Below, in pieces: positions 7,314-12,831 of a stretch of DNA of 12,831 bases. The translations under genes and the position numbers were made by a program. The DNA lies in NCBI GenBank assembly GCA_045639085.1, contig JAZUCM010000022.1, positions 1-12,831 on the forward strand, given 5' to 3'. How positions within the stretch are numbered: the first letter of the stretch is position 1; every line of letters starts with the position of its first letter. The DNA comes from Gastranaerophilus sp045639085. Its GTDB lineage: Bacteria; Cyanobacteriota; Vampirovibrionia; Gastranaerophilales; Gastranaerophilaceae. The notes under the pieces are model-generated. The model saw nothing but the letters and a program-made list of their open reading frames with translations, was not told the origin of the DNA and did not search any database.

Positions 7314-7853
7314 ATGGAACTTAAAGGATCTAAAACAGAACAAAATTTATGGACAGCTTTTGCAGGCGAATCCCAAGCAAGAAACAAATACACTTACTAC
7401 GCTTCTCAAGCGAAAAAAGACGGTTATGTTCAGATTTCAAAAATCTTTGAAGAAACCGCAAATAACGAAAAAGAACACGCAAAACTTTGGTTTAAATATC
7501 TTCACGACGGTAAAATCGCCGATACAATGACAAATCTCGAAGATGCCGCAAACGGCGAAAACTACGAATGGACAGACATGTACAAAAAATTCGCCCAAGA
7601 GGCAAAAGAAGAAGGATTTATTGAACTTTCAAATATGTTCGACTTAGTCGCTAAAATTGAGAGAGAACACGAAGAAAGATACAGAAAACTTCTTGCAAAT
7701 ATCAAGGAAGGCAAAGTTTTCCATCGCGAAACCGAACAAGAATGGGAATGCGCGAATTGCGGACACGTTTATAAAGCAGTCGACGCGCTTCAACTTTGCC
7801 CGGTTTGTAAACATCCACAAAGTTTCTTCGCCCTAAGAGCGAAAAATTACTAA
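7314..7853 (+). CDS. Rubrerythrin
   Basis: A 179-residue non-haem iron protein that reduces hydrogen peroxide in anaerobes. The N-terminal four-helix ferritin-like domain (about 1-135) shows the di-iron ligand pattern: E19 in the first helix, E52-x2-H55, a central Glu in AQEAKEEG, and E116-x2-H119 in the last helix. The C-terminal rubredoxin-like domain has C146-x2-C149 and C162-x2-C165 for a single iron. Length and order match classical rubrerythrin. Ribosome site AAAGGAG lies at 7301-7307. It is the second gene of an operon with the FAD dehydrogenase, which could supply electrons. The operon ends in the hairpin at 7859-7884. Confidence 0.96.
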   Translation: MELKGSKTEQNLWTAFAGESQARNKYTYYASQAKKDGYVQISKIFEETANNEKEHAKLWFKYLHDGKIADTMTNLEDAANGENYEWTDMYKKFAQEAKEEGFIELSNMFDLVAKIEREHEERYRKLLANIKEGKVFHRETEQEWECANCGHVYKAVDALQLCPVCKHPQSFFALRAKNY

Positions 7854-7858
7854 AACTG

Positions 7859-7884
7859 AAAGGCTCCGCTAAAGCGGAGCCTTT
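7859..7884. terminator. Strong terminator between convergent genes
   Basis: AAAGGCTCCGC, loop TAAA, GCGGAGCCTTT: an 11-bp perfect stem followed on the plus strand by further T-rich sequence. It terminates the FAD dehydrogenase-rubrerythrin operon. On the minus strand the hairpin is equally strong but the U-tract is poorer. The minus-strand gene reads into it; its last codons form one arm and its stop TAG (7869-7871) starts at the arm's last base and runs into the loop. Confidence 0.9.
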
Positions 7885-8852
7885 TCACTACTTTTTTCCT
7901 TCATTTCTTGCACAACTTCTTTTCGAATCCTTCCATATTTTTCACGACAATCTTCAAATTTATCCCAAAAAGTCTTGAAGAATGCTCCGCCCGCCCGTTT
8001 TTCTTTCTCGGTTGTCGGTTCATTGTGCATAATTTTTCGTGCCGCGACCTGAACATAAACGGGCTGTTGCGCTAAAAATTCAGCCTGCGCATCCTTAATA
8101 TCCTGACAACGACGCCACACCTCTTTTGAAATCATAGACGCTTCTTCACGCCTATGCGGATTATCCTCATAAAACTTTTTCATGCCGGCAACCTGTTTCG
8201 CACGGGCTTCCGGGGTATTACACAACAAACCCGCCTTAGCCAAATTTGCTCGACACACATCCAAGTGTTGCAAAGTTTTTTCGGCAATCGCACGATTTCC
8301 CGCCTCATCAGATGTTTTCAACAAAGTCAAATAATTACCGGCCGGTTTTGAAATCCCCAGATTATCACAGATTTTAGTCAACATCTTGCGACAACTAAAA
8401 CCATAAGCCTTGACAATATCTTCTTGCGGCATTCCTGACCAAATTTTCTTCAAACAGTCCAGTGAAAAGTCTTCCAGCGGCATTTGTGCAGAAATCTTAC
8501 GGGCGCTGCGCGGAAACTCACGCGCAATAGCGGTAAAGTCACGAACACACAAAAATTCAGGATACAAACCCGTCGCTTTCAGTTCATCCAAAGTCTTACA
8601 TTGCATCAACGGCGCGTAAACCTCTGTATGAACCTCTTTCAAAGTCGGAAGTTTTTCTGTCGGCACCCCTTCGTTTTTCTTCAACACTTCGCTAACCGCA
8701 CTCCACATCCTTGGCGGCAAAAGATGAGAACGTTTTTCCATAATGTAACGTAAATTTATGTCTTTTGCGGCACCAAAATTCATCTCTTGGCGATTAGAAG
8801 TTACGCGCGGCGCAACAACACTACGGGCAATTGGGGTGTTATTAATCTGCAT
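7869..8852 (-). CDS. Hypothetical protein with MNFG leader, HTH-like and NUMOD3-like segments
   Basis: A 327-residue soluble protein of no family I recognise. A disordered leader ends in MNFGAAKD (24-31), like the SFG peptide of two other proteins here. Residues 88-101 (LDELKATGLYPEFL) are followed by a helical segment, 131-167, with the shape of a helix-turn-helix (LKKIWSGMPQEDIVKAYGF, then MLTKICDNLGI). Residues 213-250 (PEARAKQVAGMKKFYEDNP, then a basic helix) recall the NUMOD3 DNA-binding repeat of homing endonucleases. No nuclease motif is seen. The C-terminus is basic and charged. Together these suggest a DNA-binding protein, by pattern only. Ribosome site AAAAGGA lies before the ATG. 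The final codons and stop TAG lie within the terminator hairpin. Confidence 0.75.
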   Translation of the reverse strand: MQINNTPIARSVVAPRVTSNRQEMNFGAAKDINLRYIMEKRSHLLPPRMWSAVSEVLKKNEGVPTEKLPTLKEVHTEVYAPLMQCKTLDELKATGLYPEFLCVRDFTAIAREFPRSARKISAQMPLEDFSLDCLKKIWSGMPQEDIVKAYGFSCRKMLTKICDNLGISKPAGNYLTLLKTSDEAGNRAIAEKTLQHLDVCRANLAKAGLLCNTPEARAKQVAGMKKFYEDNPHRREEASMISKEVWRRCQDIKDAQAEFLAQQPVYVQVAARKIMHNEPTTEKEKRAGGAFFKTFWDKFEDCREKYGRIRKEVVQEMKEKSSEKAPL

Positions 8853-8936
8853 AAAATGTCCTTTTCGTTACACAAATAAACAATCCTCAAAAAATTTATT
8901 GCCCTGAAAACAACATTTTATTAAAATTTGTAAACA

Positions 8937-9722
8937 CTATTTCTCAGTAATAATCGATAAATTCATAAACTCGATGTCATCGTAATCAACGTGAGAAGTT
9001 TGAGTCATATTTTTTCCCGTCTTGATGGTAATCTCGTTTTCCATCCCGCGTCGAACCAAATTCTTTGGAAGTTCAAAACGCTGCGCGTCACCATTTAACT
9101 CAATATTTGCAATCTTTATCCCGTTCAAATAAATTTCCGGCGGGCTTGCGTAAGAAGTTTTGACATTATTTTGCCCCATTTTTTGCGCCATCAAAGAATC
9201 TATCCCAATTATCGAACCCACAATCAAAATATACCTTGAGGCCAATGCACTCGACGCAATATTGAAATTTTTCGAATAATATGCTCCACTAGCCTGTTCA
9301 TGAAACTCAGAACAATTAGCCGAATTCGGAGAAAAACTGTTATCCCCCAAATGATGCCAACCATTTGTCACAACAACATCATCGGCCCCACTTTTCTCAA
9401 TCGAAACAACAATTGGCTTATCGGTAATACTTTTATCTACGGTTATAGAGTACGGTCTATACCCCTCTTTTTCCATCGATAAAATTGTCGGCGAATTAAG
9501 TTTAACCCCCAGGTTAAACGCCCCGTTTTTATCAGTTCGCGTGGTATAATTCTGTTTTGGCAAAGTGATTTTTACATCCTCAACCGGCAAATTAGTTTCA
9601 GCATCAAGAATTACAGAACTAGTCCCCATGCCGGTTTTTTCAACACCGCCCTCAAATAATGCACAAAAAACTGGTTCACTCAAAAACACTGTTGCCAAAA
9701 GTATAACTAAAAATTTACGCAT
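8937..9722 (-). CDS. Secreted protein with carboxypeptidase-regulatory-like repeat and beta-sandwich domain
   Basis: A 261-residue exported protein. Residues 1-20 form a signal peptide (MRKFLVILLATVFLSEPVFC). Residues 34-108 look like a CarboxypepD_reg/CNA-B repeat: SSVILDAETNLPVEDVKITL, then TRTDKNGAFNLGV, then a KEGYRPYSITV strand. Residues about 120-258 form a second domain with GWHHLGDNSF, YLNGIKIANIELNG and a terminal DYDDIEFMNL. It has the look of a galactose-binding-like jelly roll, and DYDD could bind calcium. A glycan- or surface-binding role is inferred. The start was chosen because the AGAGG ribosome site is nine bases before this ATG; ATG 9728 and TTG 9731 are too close to it. It lies 84 bases upstream of the next minus-strand gene. 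Confidence 0.75.
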   Translation of the reverse strand: MRKFLVILLATVFLSEPVFCALFEGGVEKTGMGTSSVILDAETNLPVEDVKITLPKQNYTTRTDKNGAFNLGVKLNSPTILSMEKEGYRPYSITVDKSITDKPIVVSIEKSGADDVVVTNGWHHLGDNSFSPNSANCSEFHEQASGAYYSKNFNIASSALASRYILIVGSIIGIDSLMAQKMGQNNVKTSYASPPEIYLNGIKIANIELNGDAQRFELPKNLVRRGMENEITIKTGKNMTQTSHVDYDDIEFMNLSIITEK

Positions 9723-9823
9723 ATCCATCAACCTCTATTACTCTCACATAATAAAAAAATTGCGAGATAAATAAATCCGTTTAGCGATTAATCCAATCGG
9801 GCTATACATTTTTATATAAAGAA

Positions 9824-9847
9824 ACGGCGCCCATTTCTAAGCGCCGT
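9824..9847 (-). terminator. Terminator of the large membrane-protein gene
   Basis: ACGGCGC and GCGCCGT pair as a 7-bp GC-rich stem with a 10-base loop. On the minus strand it is followed by TTTCTTTATATAAAAA. It lies 21 bases after the stop codon of the membrane-protein gene. Confidence 0.75.
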
Positions 9848-9868
9848 AATCTCTCTTTGTTGTATATG

Positions 9869-12115
9869 TTATTTTGTAAGGAAATTTTGTTTAAGTTGAT
9901 TTTGCGAAGTCAAAAACAATTGATAATCCGCACTATTAGCCGGTTTTTCATATTTGTGAACTACACGTTTTTGTCCTTTTGGAACAGACATATCAACGTA
10001 TTTTTTGATTTCAACCCGAACGTCAGAAACTTGTTTTTCTTTACCCGTCAAGTCTTTAATCATATTTTTCTTTTTGTCAAATTTATATCCATAAATTTTG
10101 TTTGCCTTGATATCATTAAGGACTTTTTCGTCAAGCGCTTTTATCGTATCCAAATCAGCAGATGCGAAATCATCGTGCATATAGCGTTTTGCTGTTTCTT
10201 GGAATTTTTCTTTGCTTACATCTGCTTTTGTCATTTTTTCGCAATGTTTTGCAAGCCATATCATAAACGCCGGAACAAGGACGATTATTGACGCAAATCC
10301 GAATGTACTATTAAGAACTTTCGCACGTTTGACGAGTTTATTGTCAGGATTTTTCAAAATTTCGTATATTGCATCCAAAGACTTGCTACCTTTTGCATTT
10401 TTGAACGCCTCTTCAATTTCGCTGTTTTTAGCCTTGTGAAGTTTTTTGCCTAAAATTTCTTCTGTATGTTTTTGGATTTCAGGATCAATCGCAAGCATAC
10501 GTTTTACATTACCGCCATTTTCGGTGACAAAATCAAAGAATCCGTTAATACCATCTTTATATTCATGAACCTTACTGTATTTTGCAACAATCTGATCGCT
10601 TTTGAACACACCGATTCCGCCATCTGGAGCAAAGTAGTTTTTAAACTTATGAACAAACGACTTATCATGATCTTCAGGCGTTGTGTTCAAGGCCAAGCCG
10701 GAAACATTCGCAAAAACTTTAGAGAATGCTCTGGAAATAGCGTTCGCTCCGAACAAAATTGCCGTAAAGCTGAACAAATCCCTTGTCATAATTTCTTTTT
10801 TATCGTGGTGATCGGATGAATTTGCAAGTCTTGTCGGCAAACAAACACCAAACAACAAGGCCAACGTTGAATTCGTTGTCATTGACGCTCCATCAAACTC
10901 AAAGAAATCTGAAACTTTTTTCATCGTTTTGCTGCTGACAACGCTATCCGCAACCTTATTAAACACCTCATGACGGCCGGAGAAGTTTACTTTTTCACCG
11001 TTTTTACCGTCACCGGCAGACTGTTTAGCCTCTTGAGTTTTTGCAGAAGCCGCTGAATTTTCAGCTACTTCTTCCTCAAGTCCGGCCATACCAGGGTTTT
11101 TACCCCCTAAGCCCATACTGTAGATTTTTGGAATTGCAAAATAGAAACCAACAACCGCAAGCCACATGCCTAAGTTAGAAATCGCACGAGAACCCATTCT
11201 ACGCGTTGTATGGTTTTTGATAAAATCTACAACATTTCCGGCCTTGTCTTTATCAACAAAATTCTTAGCATTTTCAGCAACGTCGCCTGTATAATCTAAA
11301 AGTTTGTTCGCGAAACCGCTGAATGACGCCGAAATTTTCTTGTCATTACCGCAAGCCAAATCCGCAACCCAATGCTTAGTTGAGGCAGGCGTATATTTCT
11401 TTCTGATAGAAATAAACTCTTCAGAAAGTTTGCCCATCAAATCTTCACGAGAACCGGCAACTTCTTTGCCAATCAAATTCTTCCAGAAACCCTTAGACTT
11501 CGCATCACGAATTTTGTCCAATTCTCCGGCAAACTTCTTAGCCGTTGTTGCAACTTCTTCGTCCGACATTTCATTATTAGTAGACGCCCTCAATACATTT
11601 TGGAACACTTGTTCATAAAATTCTTTTTGAGTTTTAGCCTTGTCCGCAATATTAGCGCCCGTTGAGGCCGCGTAATTTTGGAACTCACCACCAAAAGCCT
11701 TGATAAAATCAACAGGAACATTATTTGCCGTGCCGGAATGTTTTTTAACAAAATACAAAATTATAGAAGGAATTACGAACATACTCGGCCCGGAAAGCAC
11801 TTCCCGAATCCCTTCGCGCTTTGCAAAATCCCAGTTCAAATGGCCGGTTTCTTCCTTGTTACGGTTCAAACCTTCAATAATTCTCGGCGCCACCATGCCA
11901 ACACCATCCTGAGCCAAAAAAGATGCCGCAAATCCGCCACGCTCAATGCCGTCCATAAACTTGACAACCATATCTCCGGCATTACCAAAAGAAACCTCAT
12001 CCGCCGCGTTTTGCGCAAAACCCTGGCGATTAAGATTATTATTCAAATCCTTCTTTCCTTCTTTATTATTAGAAGTACTGTTGTTTAACTTTACACTAAC
12101 TGGTTTTACTGACAT
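9869..12115 (-). CDS. Large multi-spanning membrane protein with SFG leader
   Basis: A 748-residue protein, no family recognised. A disordered Asn/Lys-rich leader ends in DEVSFGN (39-45), followed by MVVKFMDGIERGGFAASF. Likely membrane segments are at about 109-123 (MFVIPSIILYF), 313-330 (MWLAVVGFYFAIP), 415-431 (STLALLFGVCLP), 447-463 (FSFTAILFGANAIS) and 602-621 (GFASIIVLVPAFMIWLA). Long charged regions separate them. An Ala/Glu-rich linker (about 345-375) is followed by VNFSG, a variant echo of the leader. No enzymatic motif is seen. The start at 12115 was chosen because GGTAGGG precedes it and the leader length then matches the AAA+ protein; an ATG at 12160 would add 15 unlikely residues. 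It ends in its own hairpin terminator. A structural or scaffold role in the envelope is conjecture. Confidence 0.75.
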   Translation of the reverse strand: MSVKPVSVKLNNSTSNNKEGKKDLNNNLNRQGFAQNAADEVSFGNAGDMVVKFMDGIERGGFAASFLAQDGVGMVAPRIIEGLNRNKEETGHLNWDFAKREGIREVLSGPSMFVIPSIILYFVKKHSGTANNVPVDFIKAFGGEFQNYAASTGANIADKAKTQKEFYEQVFQNVLRASTNNEMSDEEVATTAKKFAGELDKIRDAKSKGFWKNLIGKEVAGSREDLMGKLSEEFISIRKKYTPASTKHWVADLACGNDKKISASFSGFANKLLDYTGDVAENAKNFVDKDKAGNVVDFIKNHTTRRMGSRAISNLGMWLAVVGFYFAIPKIYSMGLGGKNPGMAGLEEEVAENSAASAKTQEAKQSAGDGKNGEKVNFSGRHEVFNKVADSVVSSKTMKKVSDFFEFDGASMTTNSTLALLFGVCLPTRLANSSDHHDKKEIMTRDLFSFTAILFGANAISRAFSKVFANVSGLALNTTPEDHDKSFVHKFKNYFAPDGGIGVFKSDQIVAKYSKVHEYKDGINGFFDFVTENGGNVKRMLAIDPEIQKHTEEILGKKLHKAKNSEIEEAFKNAKGSKSLDAIYEILKNPDNKLVKRAKVLNSTFGFASIIVLVPAFMIWLAKHCEKMTKADVSKEKFQETAKRYMHDDFASADLDTIKALDEKVLNDIKANKIYGYKFDKKKNMIKDLTGKEKQVSDVRVEIKKYVDMSVPKGQKRVVHKYEKPANSADYQLFLTSQNQLKQNFLTK

Positions 12116-12282
12116 TTCCCTACCAAATATACATATACACATTACTATAAAGTTCCGCACAAAATATTTATTGCTATTTTCCCGGGCTAATTTAAGAAAA
12201 TTTTACAAATGTAATACTTAGCGCAGTGTAGAAACAATTGTAAACGCTACAATTAAAAAATGCAATACCCTGTACTACAATC

Positions 12283-12311
12283 TTAACATAAGGTTTACAA
12301 AAGGATATAAT
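12283..12311 (+). promoter_or_regulatory. Plus-strand promoter facing the pilin-like gene
   Basis: TTAACA (12283-12288) and TATAAT (12306-12311) with an ideal 17-base spacer. Transcription would start near 12318, a few bases before the GC-rich hairpin, and run antisense to the pilin-like gene. No plus-strand gene is seen downstream, so the product would be an antisense or small RNA, or the match is chance. Confidence 0.4.
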
Positions 12312-12323
12312 TTGGATAAGATA

Positions 12324-12343
12324 GGCGGGGCCTTAGCCCCGCC
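12324..12343. terminator. GC-rich hairpin downstream of the pilin-like gene (terminator or DGR cruciform)
   Basis: GGCGGGGC, loop CTTA, GCCCCGCC: a perfect 8-bp stem, all G or C, with a 4-base loop. It starts 28 bases past the stop of the minus-strand gene. Neither side carries a proper T-run, which is poor for a Rho-independent terminator. Size, loop and position also suit the cruciform found just downstream of variable repeats in diversity-generating retroelements. The minus-strand loop TAAG does not match the GRNA loop I recall for some of those. Confidence 0.6.
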
Positions 12344-12371
12344 GGTTAAAATTAAAGATTTATCATTTTAT

Positions 12372-12831
12372 TTAACGCTTAACACACCTTACGCCGTAAG
12401 TGTTAGACCGTGTGGCCCGGCCGCGACCGGCCGTGGTGAAAGACTGGTACCAAGCCGTGCCAGACTCACCAGAAGAGATGACAGAGCCAGACCAAAAGTC
12501 ACCGGACGTAATTCCAAGAAGAGTTTTATTGTAAAACATAGCTGAAAGCTCGTCCCTGTTAGGAAGGCGAGATTCGGCATCTTGTGCTGAACATTTGGCA
12601 CTTGCTTCGGTTTGTGCTACACTTGTAGCCGCACTAGTAGGAAGTGCATAAGGCGCTACCACGTTTGAATCCGTTGGGTAGAGGGCTGTTATAAAGCCAA
12701 TATCTTTTCCAACAGCATTAGGACCTTTGTTTCCATTCAAGTCATAGACAAAGTTTGCGCACATCTTAGGTTGACTGTAGTGCCATGCGTTGCCTTCAAC
12801 GTCTGCATTACAGTATGGGTTGTAAAATAAT
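12372..12831 (-). CDS. Pilin-like protein with C-type-lectin-like variable tail (5' end outside window)
   Basis: Only the C-terminal 152 residues are present; the frame stays open to the window edge, so the N-terminus, presumably a prepilin leader, is not seen. The visible start CNADVEGNAWHYSQP leads into FVYDLNGNKGPNAVGKDIGF, the pattern of the minor-pilin/pseudopilin globular domain. After a Ser/Thr/Ala linker, residues resembling DUF1566/FISUMP C-type-lectin-like domains follow: RLPNRDELSAMFYNK, then FWSGSV, AWYQSF and the final GVRCVKR. Such domains bind ligands at the cell surface. The tail codons 12405-12491 are GC-rich and adenine-poor, unlike the rest of the gene. An internal ATG at 12764 is not taken as the start because homologous-looking sequence continues upstream. 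A type IV pilus or surface-fibre role is inferred. Confidence 0.75.
   Translation of the reverse strand, partial: LFYNPYCNADVEGNAWHYSQPKMCANFVYDLNGNKGPNAVGKDIGFITALYPTDSNVVAPYALPTSAATSVAQTEASAKCSAQDAESRLPNRDELSAMFYNKTLLGITSGDFWSGSVISSGESGTAWYQSFTTAGRGRATRSNTYGVRCVKR
12405..12491 (-). other. Adenine-depleted segment, candidate DGR variable region
   Basis: On the coding (minus) strand only 9 of 87 bases are A and 55 of 87 are G or C, against an AT-rich background. Most codons are NNC or NNT (TCT, GGC, GTC, ATC, GGT, GCT, ACC, GCC, CGC), as expected if AAC or AAT template codons had their adenines randomised. CGGCCG occurs twice (12418-12423, 12428-12433). The frame is intact and the segment ends 30 bases before the stop codon. 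No template repeat or reverse transcriptase is in the window. Confidence 0.45.

Noticed and set aside
9723..9731. TTG (9731) or ATG (9728) start for the secreted protein
   Set aside because: Both lie only 0-3 bases from the AGAGG ribosome site, whereas the ATG at 9722 has nine-base spacing and starts a normal signal peptide.
12116..12160. ATG at 12160 giving a 763-residue membrane protein
   Set aside because: No ribosome site, Cys-rich extra residues, and a better-placed GGTAGGG before the ATG at 12115.
12418..12433. Two CGGCCG copies with a CGAC loop as a functional hairpin
   Set aside because: They lie within the adenine-depleted coding tail, where such GC palindromes arise easily by chance.
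12312..12545. A 77-residue plus-strand reading frame from TTG downstream of the TTAACA/TATAAT boxes
   Set aside because: It is antisense to the pilin-like gene; its Arg/Pro-rich composition simply mirrors the GC-rich segment, and there is no ribosome site.
12372..12764. ATG at 12764 as the start of a complete 130-residue protein
   Set aside because: The frame stays open upstream to the window edge, with pilin-like residues (CNADVEGNAWHYSQP) continuing before it, so the gene is a 5'-truncated part of a longer one.

Overview
The window is AT-rich bacterial DNA using the standard genetic code. It looks like a chromosomal fragment of a gut-type Gastranaerophilales (Vampirovibrionia, 'Melainabacteria') bacterium. 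This is an inference, resting on base composition, three proteins with a Ser/Asn-Phe-Gly peptide near the N-terminus after a disordered leader, an alpha-type glutamine synthetase, and a pilin-like protein with a C-type-lectin-like tail ending in VRCVKR. No rRNA, tRNA, CRISPR array, transposase or integrase is visible.

Left part (1-2020): a short octamer-like tandem repeat precedes a small CxxCxxCC metal-binding protein that is probably translated from a leaderless mRNA. It converges, with overlapping 3' ends, on an XRE-type regulator. A secreted PDZ-domain protein with a His-rich tail follows.

Central minus-strand block (2058-5753): type I glutamine synthetase with its own promoter, then an AAA+ ATPase with a single ATPase module and a DTVSFGN peptide, then a membrane-anchored protein with a possible thioredoxin-like fold. 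A divergent promoter region (5754-5924) separates this block from a plus-strand operon of an FAD-dependent dehydrogenase and rubrerythrin (5925-7853), which plausibly serves redox or peroxide defence in an anaerobe. That operon ends in a strong terminator hairpin that also encodes the last residues of the opposing gene.

Right minus-strand block (7869-12115): a protein with helix-turn-helix-like and NUMOD3-like segments and a MNFG leader; a secreted protein with a carboxypeptidase-regulatory-like repeat and a probable beta-sandwich domain; and a large multi-spanning membrane protein with a DEVSFGN leader.

Right edge (12372-12831): the 3' part of a pilin-like gene. Its last roughly 30 codons are strongly adenine-depleted and GC-rich and end in a VRCVKR tail. 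A GC-rich 8-bp hairpin with a 4-nt loop lies 28 bases beyond the stop. Together these resemble the variable region and downstream cruciform of a diversity-generating retroelement target. No reverse transcriptase or template repeat is in the window. This and the SFG leader peptide are the two observations most worth following up.
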